NCBI GenBank assembly: GCA_900319645.1
Contig: ONPG01000012.1
Span: forward strand, 1-62,620
Source of the DNA: an uncultured Bacteroidales bacterium
Lineage (GTDB): Bacteria > Bacteroidota > Bacteroidia > Bacteroidales > Paludibacteraceae
Reading direction: 5' to 3'
DNA length: 62,620 bases
Part shown: positions 1 to 9,000 of the stretch, piece after piece
Layout: each line of letters starts with the position of its first letter
How positions within the stretch are numbered: position 1 is the stretch's first letter
Translations under genes and position numbers: made by a program
The notes under the pieces: generated by a model
What the model was told of the DNA's origin: nothing
The model's input: only the letters and a program-made list of their open reading frames with translations
The model's database searches: none

Positions 1-72
1 TCGTCCGTCGGTCATCTCAACCGCTATGTCAAGAACCAATTAGGGGTCAATCCTAACGAGGTAAGGAAATAG
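1..72 (+). CDS. C-terminal end of an AraC-family regulator (partial)
   Basis: The window opens inside a plus-strand reading frame of 23 codons ending in TAG at 70-72. The residues (GHLNRYVKNQLGVNPNEVRK) match the end of an AraC/XylS DNA-binding domain, where the second helix-turn-helix is followed by a pattern like HFNRxFKxxxGxSPxExR. Only this tail is visible, so effector type and N-terminal domain are unknown. A full-length membrane-bound AraC protein lies at 55672-56871. The family call is moderately safe because the motif is characteristic; everything else is unknown. Confidence 0.6.
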   Translation, partial: SSVGHLNRYVKNQLGVNPNEVRK

Positions 73-166
73 CAGTAAATATATCCCGCGTTAGGGATTT
101 GGAATGGCTACGGTATTGTGCAACAATGCGGAATTTGTGAACCCCTGTAAAGCCGGATCTCGTCGA

Positions 167-362
167 GTCGGATAACATCCGACACAATGGACATAGAAAA
201 AGCGGAGCTTATGCTACGCGGCATGGACGTAATCCTCGCTCGCGATACTCGCGGACACAGGACACCGATGTCACGGGACACCGAGGACAGATGTCGGCAG
301 AGCCGATGTCGGGATTAAATCCCGACGCAATAGACGAAGAAAAAGGCGACGTTTGCCAAACG
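167..362. other. Cluster of tight inverted repeats
   Basis: Five perfect inverted repeats with three-base loops lie within 200 bases: 167-183 (GTCGGAT/ATCCGAC), 241-253 (CGCGA/TCGCG), 294-306 (TCGGC/GCCGA), 308-326 (GTCGGGAT/ATCCCGAC) and 350-362 (CGTTT/AAACG). Together they suggest a structured RNA or decayed repeat DNA. The only promoter nearby reads leftwards through them. Confidence 0.5.
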
Positions 363-468
363 CCGGCAACTACCAAGAAGAAAAAGCCAAATGGCTCCCC
401 GCGGAATGGAAGAAAGGGACAGAATCAAAGGATTCCATTACCGGTAAGTTTTATTATGAAATCCGCTG

Positions 469-499
469 CAAAGATACAAAAAAATGCCGATATCGGCAA
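469..499 (-). promoter_or_regulatory. Leftward promoter without an obvious gene
   Basis: On the minus strand the -7 box TATCTTTG (469-476) is exactly 20 bases from a TTG -33 box (497-499), the same geometry as the promoters of real operons in this window. Transcription would start near 462 and run left through the hairpin cluster. No open frame longer than about 22 codons follows, so a small RNA is the simplest product. Confidence 0.6.
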
Positions 500-595
500 G
501 TTTTTGCGCAAAATAATGCGTTTTTATGCATTTTTTTGATATATGCAAGTTTTTGTGGGATTTTTTGGATTAGAAGGAATGATTTTATTATTCTA

Positions 596-1567
596 TCATC
601 TTACTCTCATCAAAGCCCGGAAGTAACGCATTGCCTCATCATATGGCATGAAATTAGAAGCATCGGCTTCTTTGTTCACGTACTTACTAACTGCCACCTC
701 GGGATGAAACTGGACACCCACAAAGAAAGGTTTGTCCGTACGCTCCACCGCCTCAATGATGTTCACTCCGTTCGTGGGAGTAACGGCGGTCACTTTCAGA
801 GCGGTTCCTTCTACGCTTCGGATAGCCTGATGATGCCAGGATGGAACACGCGCTATACTATCGGTTCCTGCAATTTTCCTCAGCAACGATGTTGCGTCTG
901 ACACCTGAACGGAATGAGAAGAGAAGTTACGCCCGTGTTCATCAGTAGCTTCCACACGATGGTCGTCGTTATATGCAAGTCCCAACTCATCGAAGAAAGT
1001 TCTTAGGTCCTGAATCATACTTGCGCCGGACACCACACCTAACATCTGCATGCCGCGGCAGATGCACAACACGGGCAACTTTTCTTCACGCTTCAGACAC
1101 CAGGACATAAGGATATAATCCGACACATCGCGACGGCCGTCATACATGCCTTCGCTTTCTATTCCATGCCAAGGTTCGGGGATTTGGTAAAGCGTAGGGC
1201 TGATATCTGAGCCGCCGGTAAAAATGAGTGCATCCAACCCATTGAGGACGGCAGAGAGGTTCTGCCCCTGAAGAGGACTGGATTTTACCGCGTCTGCATA
1301 CTCCTGCAACAAGATACCATGGCTGTCCATATACTGCTCCTTTAACCGGTCGCCGTCGTATTCCATATAAGGAGACTTCACCAGCGGTAGCGGAACAGGA
1401 ATAGCACCTGCCTCCCGCACACTTAACAGAGTGGAAGTATAAGTTATCGCTGTACTATCTCCACGCCAGGCTATGCCGATACGAACCGGTTTGTCGGGTT
1501 CTTGCCTGCCGCACGAATAGAGCAAAAGGATAGTGCTAATAACGATAAAAAAGTTTCTTATTCTCAT
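596..1567 (-). CDS. Class I glutamine amidotransferase-like lipoprotein (peptidase C26)
   Basis: A 323-residue protein with a lipoprotein signal peptide (lipobox LYSC near residue 19), so it should be a membrane-anchored periplasmic protein. The body is a peptidase C26 / PuuD-like glutamine amidotransferase fold: a GGSDISP oxyanion segment, the nucleophile elbow CICRGMQ with catalytic Cys near residue 167, and the GVQFHPE motif that supplies His and Glu. Family members hydrolyse gamma-glutamyl amides such as gamma-glutamyl-GABA; the substrate here is not predictable, and an exported version is unusual because PuuD is cytoplasmic. The start overlaps the stop of the upstream acetyltransferase by four bases (ATGA), so the two are translationally coupled. 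It is the last gene of its cluster. Confidence 0.85.
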   Translation of the reverse strand: MRIRNFFIVISTILLLYSCGRQEPDKPVRIGIAWRGDSTAITYTSTLLSVREAGAIPVPLPLVKSPYMEYDGDRLKEQYMDSHGILLQEYADAVKSSPLQGQNLSAVLNGLDALIFTGGSDISPTLYQIPEPWHGIESEGMYDGRRDVSDYILMSWCLKREEKLPVLCICRGMQMLGVVSGASMIQDLRTFFDELGLAYNDDHRVEATDEHGRNFSSHSVQVSDATSLLRKIAGTDSIARVPSWHHQAIRSVEGTALKVTAVTPTNGVNIIEAVERTDKPFFVGVQFHPEVAVSKYVNKEADASNFMPYDEAMRYFRALMRVR

Positions 1568-2130
1568 TTTGGTTCAATTGTCTTGATTATTTTAGCGGGA
1601 TTACCGGCTACGACCACATCGTCAGGGATGTCATGCGTGACGACCGAACCGGCTCCAACAATTACGCGGTTTCCTATAGTAACACCCGGACAAACGATTA
1701 CTCCGCCGCCCAGCCAGCAGTCATCGCCTATCCGTATCGGCAGGCCTGTTTCTATGGTCTGGCGGCGCTCCAGATAATCATGCGGATGGTCGGGTGTCAG
1801 CAGTTGGCAGTTGGGCCCGATGAGCGTGTGAACGCCGATAGTAATACCTCCACCATCCAAGAAGACCCCATTAAAATTGATAAACGAACCTTCGCCTATG
1901 CTGATTCGGTTGCCGTGGTCGCAGTGGAATGGCGGACAAATAATCACCGAAGGATGGGCATCAGGGATGAGGGCTTTGATGCAACGATGTAACTCGTCCA
2001 TGTCCCATGCGCCGCATTGATTGAGGTCACGCATCGCATAATATGCCCGCAGGATATTCGCCTGAACCTCCTTGTCCGTATAATCATACGGCAAGTTATG
2101 AAGCATTTTTTCGTATTCTGTCATCATCAT
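1564..2130 (-). CDS. Maltose/galactoside O-acetyltransferase family protein (hexapeptide repeat)
   Basis: A 188-residue left-handed beta-helix acetyltransferase of the Maa/LacA type. The N-terminal MAC domain (EYEKMLHNLPYDYTD) and hexapeptide repeats are clear, as is the TPDHPHDYLERR segment with the catalytic His near residue 115 that activates the sugar hydroxyl for acetyl transfer from acetyl-CoA. The C-terminus GNPAKIIKTI is typical, and the length is normal for the family. The start has three ATG codons in a row (2122-2130); I took the first. It begins five bases after the stop of the interrupted mini-gene upstream and overlaps the amidotransferase-like gene downstream. Its natural sugar acceptor is unknown. 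Confidence 0.9.
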   Translation of the reverse strand: MMMTEYEKMLHNLPYDYTDKEVQANILRAYYAMRDLNQCGAWDMDELHRCIKALIPDAHPSVIICPPFHCDHGNRISIGEGSFINFNGVFLDGGGITIGVHTLIGPNCQLLTPDHPHDYLERRQTIETGLPIRIGDDCWLGGGVIVCPGVTIGNRVIVGAGSVVTHDIPDDVVVAGNPAKIIKTIEPK

Positions 2131-2135
2131 TTCTT

Positions 2136-2249
2136 TTAATGTCCTCTTACAAACTGTCCTTCGGGCTGGTACTCAAGGAAGCAACTATCGTCCTGCTGCT
2201 CCTCATCCATCGCCTGTTGCTATTGCGCTATGTACTCGTCGTATGTCAT
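2136..2249 (-). pseudogene. Mini-gene of 37 codons interrupted by an in-frame amber codon
   Basis: Between the PARG-like gene and the acetyltransferase lies a frame that begins with ATG at 2249, overlaps the upstream stop as ATGA, and ends in TAA at 2136-2138, five bases before the next ATG. It would encode MTYDEYIAQ, then TAG (2220-2222), then about 27 more residues rich in Glu, Gln and Asp (MDEEQQDDSCFLEYQPEGQF). The operon-perfect borders suggest a genuine small gene that has acquired a nonsense mutation, or one read from the internal ATG at codon 14. I do not recognise the peptide. Recoding of the amber is possible but has no other support. Confidence 0.45.
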
Positions 2250-3070
2250 GCTCTTATCATCTCCTTAAATGCGCGGTAATTGCTGTCGTCATGCGGTGGG
2301 CAATAGACCGCAAACTCTATTGTCAGGAAATGATGCAAAAACTCCGGCAAAATGTTTTTGTATGCTTGTGCTACCACCATTGGGTCGTTGCGGAACGCGC
2401 CACAACCGAAAGCGCCAAGAATAAGCACCTCGGCTTGGTCCTGTGCAGCCACAGTTAGAATCCGCCGCGCACGTTGTTCATGCAAAAGCCGCAGTTCGTC
2501 CGGCGAAATTGCCACTGACACTCCATCGCCTGGATTGAATGCGTTAGCAGGTCTCTCGCGCAAGTTTGGAGCCGCACAGGTGACTACATCTACCCCGAAT
2601 GGATCGACCAACGGACGATAGTCATCATCTTTCAGCACTTGCACACCGGGCGTGAAGATGATGTCATCATTATGCAGCGGATTGCCGGATTTGCGATGGG
2701 GAGTATAGAACCTATCCCATATAGCACGCGTATTCAGACAGTTATAGAGAGTCGAGCATCTGCACAGACACTCCTCTTGTGCCGATGAACCATGTGTCAC
2801 GCCTCCTCCGGGATTAGTAGCCGAAGCGAAATTGAGCACGCACACATGCCGATCTTTGTATTGTGCTGCCGCCTCAAATGAACGATTACGCGTTACTACA
2901 ACATGTGCCTGTTCGCTATAAGCGGGAGCCGGAACATCCAGCGGTTCGTTCTCGAGAATCAGTTTCTGCGCGGTTATGGACTGCTTCTCTGCGAACGTCA
3001 GTTCCGCACTACCCTTGATACGCGCTAACGTATCTTCAAAAACCGATATGAGATAAGTTCGTCTATCCAT
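2246..3070 (-). CDS. TIGR02452 / DUF2263 family protein (microbial PARG-like macrodomain)
   Basis: A 274-residue protein with the bacterial poly(ADP-ribose) glycohydrolase signature: NFASATNPGGG followed by GSSAQEE, that is GGG-x6-QEE, in which the paired glutamates act on the ribose-ribose bond. The next segment LCRCSTLY is also typical of TIGR02452 proteins. An N-terminal helical region (residues 1-45) precedes the macrodomain, as in other microbial PARG_cat proteins. It is cytoplasmic, with no signal peptide. Family members remove ADP-ribose from proteins or degrade ADP-ribose chains; the bacterial target is unknown. It leads a tight cluster with an acetyltransferase and an amidotransferase-like lipoprotein. 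I could not identify its promoter in the 230-base gap upstream. Confidence 0.85.
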   Translation of the reverse strand: MDRRTYLISVFEDTLARIKGSAELTFAEKQSITAQKLILENEPLDVPAPAYSEQAHVVVTRNRSFEAAAQYKDRHVCVLNFASATNPGGGVTHGSSAQEECLCRCSTLYNCLNTRAIWDRFYTPHRKSGNPLHNDDIIFTPGVQVLKDDDYRPLVDPFGVDVVTCAAPNLRERPANAFNPGDGVSVAISPDELRLLHEQRARRILTVAAQDQAEVLILGAFGCGAFRNDPMVVAQAYKNILPEFLHHFLTIEFAVYCPPHDDSNYRAFKEMIRA

Positions 3071-3299
3071 GATTTTGATAATCGATACTTTTGACTTTTT
3101 ACCTTTTTGATTATTTCTGACAATCTATGACGCGCACACATGCCGGTAGTTTGGTTATTGCATTAGGCTAAAGTTGGCATTTCTATCCTCGGCAAGATGA
3201 TCGGTTCATCTTTTGCTACTTGCAGGAACATGACATAGTATATCGGCATATACCAAATCCCCTTGGCGTGGGGAAGAGCACAAGAGCCGGCGCGTGGAT

Positions 3300-4622
3300 T
3301 TATTTTCCCAACATTTTCAGGACTTTCATGTGGAACTTGAGCAGTCCGGAACGATGCGAACCGTAGTCCTCGAAATCATATTCTATCTTCGACTCGTCAG
3401 CTCCGAGTTCACGGAAACTGTCTTGGAGAATCTGCGCGTTTTCAAACGTGACGACGTCATCGCCTTTGGAATGGAAGATGAACATCGGCGTCTTCGGGCA
3501 AAAACCGGTAGTGGCGTTCTCTTTGAGTTTCTGGAAGAGGATAGCGTTCTGCGGGTAATCCTCATCCATTGCTTCCGACCGCAGGATCGTGGAGAACTTG
3601 CCGCAGCCTATACCTTTCATCATCAGGTTGACCTGGTCCATGGTATAAGCCTTGCTGTTCAGCCACACTTTGTAGCGGTCATCTTTGAGCATCTCGTCCG
3701 AGAGGAAATCTGCCTCGGTGATTGGCAGAGCGAGTGTCTTGTCGTTGAGGTCATTGGCATAGATAGTGCCTTGGAGGAACATCGGAACGACCGCAGGAAA
3801 GCCGATCACATCGGTCTTTTTCGCCACGTTGTAGGTCACCATCGGGTCGTACGGGCCACCGCCGCAGAAGACCTTGGTCAACGGCATATCTTTGTAGTAA
3901 TCCGGGTGCGACTCGATAAACTCCTGTGTGGCCACTGCGCCGTGACCGCCTTGCGAGTAACCGAAGATGTAGATGTCGTTGGTCTCGAAGGTATAGCCGT
4001 TCGCCTCCAGGAAAGGTCTTGCCAACCTTCCGAAATCAGCAATCGCACGTCCTGTAGCCTGTTTGTCGAGATAAGGGTGAACCATCTGATAGGTGACGCC
4101 AAATCCGACCAGGTCGGCATCTACGACCGCATAGCCTTTGGTAGCCAGCAGGGCGGAGAGTGTCGGTCCCTGGGAGGGCGACTCGCTCAGAGCTGCATAA
4201 GTGTAATGGCATGCCATGATAAGACCTTTGCATTTCTTCGACTTGGGTACATACATGTTACCCGAGAGGATAATAGGCTGGCCTTTGTATTCGGACTCGT
4301 ATGTACCGACTATCTGATGCACATTGGCGTAGGTGATCATGTTCATCAGCGGCGAGAACATCTGCATAAAGGTGGATTTGCCCTCCACCTGGTTGTAGCC
4401 GTCGGGATCGCAGGGATCGACATCCGAAGGTGTGTTTCCCAACTGGTCCGACCACACGGAGAACTGCTTGTCCAGATTCACGTCTCCGTCGCTGATGACG
4501 TGATAGCCGGCGGCATCCTTAACAAAAGAGGTGTAGTCTTTCTTGTCCACCTGACACGAAGCAAAGTACATAGGAACAAAGTACAATGCACAAATGATGA
4601 ATATATTTGAATTGTGTCTCAT
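3300..4622 (-). CDS. Secreted alpha/beta-hydrolase lipoprotein (secretory lipase-like)
   Basis: A 440-residue lipoprotein: the signal peptide ends in a FASC lipobox. The hydrolase domain shows the nucleophile elbow GYSQGG (Ser near residue 222), an acid in HSKGDDVV (near 384) and His in GSHRSG (near 424), in the order expected for an alpha/beta hydrolase. The long cap and the PxLxxxATGRA-like stretch resemble secretory lipases (LIP family). Substrate is unknown; an ester or lipid is likely. In-frame starts exist at 4652 (TTG), 4646, 4631 and 4622; I chose 4622 because the bases before it look like the AT-rich spacer repeats that precede other starts here. Part of the signal peptide is encoded by the dispersed TGTACA repeat. 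It follows a beta-barrel protein gene by 30 bases. Confidence 0.75.
   Translation of the reverse strand: MRHNSNIFIICALYFVPMYFASCQVDKKDYTSFVKDAAGYHVISDGDVNLDKQFSVWSDQLGNTPSDVDPCDPDGYNQVEGKSTFMQMFSPLMNMITYANVHQIVGTYESEYKGQPIILSGNMYVPKSKKCKGLIMACHYTYAALSESPSQGPTLSALLATKGYAVVDADLVGFGVTYQMVHPYLDKQATGRAIADFGRLARPFLEANGYTFETNDIYIFGYSQGGHGAVATQEFIESHPDYYKDMPLTKVFCGGGPYDPMVTYNVAKKTDVIGFPAVVPMFLQGTIYANDLNDKTLALPITEADFLSDEMLKDDRYKVWLNSKAYTMDQVNLMMKGIGCGKFSTILRSEAMDEDYPQNAILFQKLKENATTGFCPKTPMFIFHSKGDDVVTFENAQILQDSFRELGADESKIEYDFEDYGSHRSGLLKFHMKVLKMLGK
4561..4593 (-). repeat. Dispersed TGTACA-type repeat inside a signal peptide
   Basis: A degenerate copy of the element seen best at 54153-54192. It encodes the ALYFVPMYF part of the lipase-like protein's signal peptide. 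Confidence 0.5.
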
Positions 4623-4652
4623 AATTTTCATTTTTCTATTGTCCATTATCAA

Positions 4653-5291
4653 TTAGAATCTATATCCAACGGAAACGTTAAACCACTTGGTCCAAAGCAG
4701 ATAGATTGCTGTGAGCGACTGGAGACTGCTCACCCCTCCGAACTCGGCAGTTCCAAACCAGTGATTGCGGCCCACGGACACACCAAGAGCAGTGATACCG
4801 AAAGCCGCTCCCACTTCGCATCGTCCTTTGTAATCAGCATGAATACCCGCTCCAAGTTGCACGCCCGAATAGAGATTCACCCATTCGCGGTGGAAATAGG
4901 TGAAACGCACCGAGGGCATCACGCACACATCGTAGAAATAGCGGTACTCGCTCGAGGCAAGATACTGATTTCCTTTGTCGTCCAGATGATAGGAGTTGTA
5001 ATCGAACATCGTGGCGCCGAAATCCACTTGGCCTCCCACACCAAGCCACGAGTTGATGCGGTACATATACTCGCCGTATATGTGTCCGGTATAACGATAG
5101 TTCTGACGTGCGTTCATCGGAACACCTAATTTGTTAGATTCTGATTTCCAACGCATTGTTTCGTACATCGGGTCGCCATAACCGATTCGCACCTCGTGTT
5201 TCTGCGCGCTCCTTGTCTCTTTTGTTTCTGCCACAGAGACTACAGGCATCATACTGCAAAGCAGCAGTAAAAGACAATATTTTCTTTTCAT
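4653..5291 (-). CDS. Small outer-membrane beta-barrel protein (hypothetical)
   Basis: A 212-residue exported protein. A signal peptide (MKRKYCLLLLLCSMMPVVSVAE) is followed by alternating aromatic and polar strands, several Tyr-rich (IYGEYMYRINSWLGVGGQVD), and the chain ends in VSVGYRF, with the terminal Phe typical of proteins inserted by BAM. I read it as an eight-stranded barrel of unknown function. The ATG at 5291 gives a clean signal peptide; a start three codons upstream is less likely. It lies 67 bases after a DUF308 protein gene and 30 bases before a lipase-like lipoprotein, so the three may be cotranscribed. Confidence 0.6.
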   Translation of the reverse strand: MKRKYCLLLLLCSMMPVVSVAETKETRSAQKHEVRIGYGDPMYETMRWKSESNKLGVPMNARQNYRYTGHIYGEYMYRINSWLGVGGQVDFGATMFDYNSYHLDDKGNQYLASSEYRYFYDVCVMPSVRFTYFHREWVNLYSGVQLGAGIHADYKGRCEVGAAFGITALGVSVGRNHWFGTAEFGGVSSLQSLTAIYLLWTKWFNVSVGYRF

Positions 5292-5358
5292 TGTATGCAT
5301 TGTTTGTAATTATATCGGCTTGCTAAAGAGAGACCGAAAAGACGTTCGACGGCTTGGG

Positions 5359-5952
5359 TTATTTCACTTCTTCCCAATCGATATCCGTTACTTCGCGGAG
5401 ACGGTCGTGCAGTTTGACAAAGCGTTTCTCCACTTTGTTGACCACAGCCACCTTCACCCAGTTGCCGACGCCATCGAGGATAATACCCAGTCCGACAACC
5501 CAAGCGATAGTTTCTACGCTCACGTTCGGGTTAACCAGGCAGTACACGCCGAAGCATGCAGCCAGCACACCAAAGCAGCAAACGATCCACCAACGGCGGA
5601 AACCGACACGCTTGAAGTCAAACGAACTGATAGCCAGGTTGATTCCTTCGAACAGCAGCCAGAAAGCGAAGATGAACGGCAAAGCCATCATCAACGGAGC
5701 CGGATGGAAAACCATGATTGCGCCGAGGATAATCTGCAGCAAAGCGGAGAGAAACATCAGTCCGCTCATAGGAATAAAGCCGCGTGTAGCCGACCAGGCA
5801 GCCATCTCCGTGCAACCGCCAAGGAAGAACATCAGACCGAATACCCAAGCCAAGCTTAACAATGTGGATCCAGGGTAGAGAATACACATTACACCGAGTG
5901 CTACGAGTGCTACACCCGCAAGGCACATCCAGATTTTAGTACTTTTTTTCAT
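5359..5952 (-). CDS. DUF308 (HdeD-like) membrane protein
   Basis: A 197-residue inner-membrane protein with six predicted transmembrane helices in two repeats of three, the pattern of the DUF308/HdeD family (ALGVMCILYPGSTLLSL and ALLQIILGAIMVFHPAP are the repeated signature). HdeD contributes to acid resistance in Escherichia coli, but most DUF308 proteins are uncharacterised. The tail from about residue 165 is soluble and charged (NKVEKRFVKLHDRLREVTDID). It starts 49 bases after the stop of the TamB-Omp85 fusion gene and may belong to the same transcript. No promoter of its own is evident. Confidence 0.85.
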   Translation of the reverse strand: MKKSTKIWMCLAGVALVALGVMCILYPGSTLLSLAWVFGLMFFLGGCTEMAAWSATRGFIPMSGLMFLSALLQIILGAIMVFHPAPLMMALPFIFAFWLLFEGINLAISSFDFKRVGFRRWWIVCCFGVLAACFGVYCLVNPNVSVETIAWVVGLGIILDGVGNWVKVAVVNKVEKRFVKLHDRLREVTDIDWEEVK

Positions 5953-6001
5953 AATGGTTATGATTTTGTGTTTATATAATGATTATTAAACAATAGTCCT
6001 C

Positions 6002-9000
6002 TTAGAAAGGATATCCGATACCGAAGTTAACACGTATTGCGTCCAGGGCGGAAGGGATATTGAAATAGGTTTTGATGGGCTGAGTGGTGTCGGGGTTGCC
6101 TTTTTTGTCGTAGCGGAAGGTCTGGTAAGGCGCGTGGATGGCCACACCTATATCCAGCCGGACAACCAGTCCGTCGAGATCCAGACGCAGACCGGCTCCT
6201 GTTCCGAGCGCAATCTGACGTGCAAAATCGGGGTTGTTGTAGATGCCGTCGTACAGGTTTTCGGGTAGCTCCAGACGCTTGATATAATCCTCGTATCCCG
6301 CCGCTTTGTACAGATCAACAGTGGAGTACCAGTTCCACACATTGCCGGCATCCACAAACGTGGCGCCATAGAGTTTCCACACGATCGGGAAGCGAAGCTC
6401 GAAGTTCGCCTCCAGTTTGAGGTCACCGGCGTGGAAGAAGTTCTGGTTATACTTGGCGGAATAGAAGTTACCCGGTCCGTAGGCATAAGGCGAAGAAGCA
6501 CGGAGGCTGTTGGGGCCGCCGGCGTAGAAAGCCTCGGAGAGCGGAGCAAAGAGCGAGTTGCCCAGCGGGATATTCGCTCCGGCATAGAGACGCGTAGCAA
6601 TACACACCCGGTCGGTGAGGTTGAACTTGTTATGCAATTCGGCGGACAGTTTGATGAACTGATTGAATGTGATTTTGCCGAAGGGCTTCTCGCGATCGTT
6701 CCACTTGTAGCCGAAGAGGCAATACATCGCGTTGATGAGATTGCCCGATTCCTTGACACCCAGATCAAGCAGGGTGTTCACCGCCCTCTTGGCGCGGTAG
6801 TCGTTGTAGATAAAGTTATAGCCGATAGAGGGCACGAACTCGTCCCCGGCGATGATCTTGATCAGTTGCGGATACTCGGCGGCTTTGTCAAGCAGGTCTT
6901 CCGACTCGGCTTTCATGAGCACTACGGAGAGCGAGAACGGCGTAAAAGCGTGGGTGATATAGGGATTGAAAGGCGAGCGGATAAAATAGGTGAACGAGCC
7001 GGAGAGTTTGTGTACGCCATAGCCTCCGGCGATGTTCTCGTACTGATAACCAAGCATATACCGCGTGTCGCCCTCGGGGTTGTTGTCACCCGTCCAGTGC
7101 AGATACGGGAAGATGAGCGAAGCGTTTGCTCCGAGTTTGTAGGTATCGGTTTTCTTAGGGTCTCCCGGGTGACGGTTGCGCAAAGCCCAGTAATACGCAC
7201 CGTTGCCTTTCAGAGTAAAAGTCTCGCCGTTACCGAGGAGGTTCTTGATCGTCGTTTTGAGCGTCAGGTCGGGACCCAAACTGTTGTTCGAGCGATAAGC
7301 CACACCGGCATCTGCCGTGAGGCCATAGACGCGGGCAATCGAGTCGCTGTTGGTTTTGTGCCACTCCTTGGTGGCTTGGACGGCAAGACCGGATTTGGAG
7401 AGCTCACCCTCAAGGATATTGTTGTAGTCGCGCTGCGAGTATAGCCGCAGCAACACATCGCCGGCTTTGGTCAGTTTGTAGTCGGCGGAGAGACTGGACA
7501 ACAGTCCGCTGGTTTTGTTCACATCGGGGTTGTCGGTGATCGTAGAGCCGATGGTGATACGCAGTTTGTCACGGAAGAAAGACTTGCTGATAGCAATGTT
7601 CATATCGTTGGACTTGCCGGCTGCATGGCGGGTCTGCGCGCTGCTGATATCGACATCGACAAACTTGCCTAATTTGGAGTTCGCCATCGCGGCATTGATA
7701 CGGCTGTTGATAATAGACGAGAGGGCATACCCGTCGCGTTGCGCAGCCGCGTTGCTCTCGCCTACGTACATGCCGGTGGCGAGCAAGGTAGCCGCCAGGC
7801 CTTCGCGGGTGCCTTCGTCCACCGAAGCCAGCTCGCGGGTGATAGCCTCGTCGTCCGGCGCTTCGAGGAAGAAATCAATCGACTGCAATCCGATCGAATC
7901 GACCACTCCGTTGACACGCACACCTGTCCGGAAATCCACACGTCGGGTATCTTCTTCGGACGCCTCCACGTCGGCTTTGACCTTTTGCGAAGCCGACACA
8001 TCCAGCAGGGTCTGCCCCACCGGTCCCTGGAAAGTGACGTGGCTGCCCGAGTCCACACGGAACGGCATCACAGGATACATCTTCGGCGAATAGCGAACCA
8101 TTCCGTCATCGACGTTGATCCTTCCGCCCAGATCCAGCGCACCCTCGGCTACGCCGTAACGGACATTGACGGAACCATGCGGCTTGACTTGTGCCAGGTT
8201 CTTTTTGTCGATAGGATACGTGATATCGGTGGTAGGCAGAATGGTCACATCCACGTCTGCCACGATGCTGTCCAAGGGTCCGGAAACGGTTCCGTGGATA
8301 TCGGTAGCCAGATCGCCATAGACTGGTATAGGTCCGCCCTTGTCCAGTTTGACCGGCGCAAAGCTATCCGCAGCCAAGACCACATTCACATGCATGCTGT
8401 CCAGGTCAAGACCTCCGCTGAGGGCGATAAACGTACTGTCGGCGCCATAGATAGGCAGACCGTTGAGGTCGATATGGTTATGCTGCATAACGATAGGTGT
8501 CTCGCCCAGGCTCAACGCCACCTGATAGGGTTTGTATTCAGCCGAGACGCCCAAAGGCAGCACTTCCGCCGAGATATCCGTTTTGCGTGGCAATCCGTCA
8601 ACAGACGCCCGTGCTCTTACTGCTCCGCGGAGGTCGATATCCGGCAGTTCCACAAAACTGCTGACGAGGCTCAAAGGCAGGTCATCCAGTTGCACATCCG
8701 CACGCAAAGCGTGGTCATAAGAAGAAGAGGGAGAAACCGTAATATCCACCGCCCGGTTGCCGAGTTGCGAAGTGCCGTACGAGATACTGTCCAGCGTCAG
8801 CCGTCCTTTTCCGCGGAGCGTGTTCGCTTCTCTCGTCAGGTCCATACGCAGGGCTGCGTCAGTACAGATTCCTTCTACACTAACAGCTCCGTCTGTGAGC
8901 CGAGTGCTGGCTGCAAGCGATGCCTCGGTTCTGCCTTCCGTCATCTTCACGCCTACCGTTGCTTCCGCCGAAGGCAGACGGAGAGTTGTGCTGTCCTGAG

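Larger units (their letters stand above)
73..595. other. Non-coding stretch with hairpins and an orphan promoter
   Basis: I see no convincing gene in these 520 bases. Reading frames that cross it have no family-like sequence and run into the 3' end of the amidotransferase-like gene on the other strand. It holds a cluster of tight inverted repeats (167-362) and a good leftward promoter (469-499) with no gene in front of it. The part from 500 to 580 is AT-rich. Confidence 0.6.

Noticed and set aside
353-901. 182-codon plus-strand frame near the left end
   Set aside because: It crosses non-coding hairpins and then the 3' end of the amidotransferase-like gene in antisense; no coherent protein.
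2220-2222. Pyrrolysine or other programmed amber recoding
   Set aside because: No recoding machinery is visible and this lineage is not known for it; a nonsense mutation or internal start is simpler.
3294-4610. Long plus-strand frame of 438 codons opposite the lipase-like gene
   Set aside because: The opposite strand shows a complete catalytic triad and signal peptide; the plus frame has no family features.
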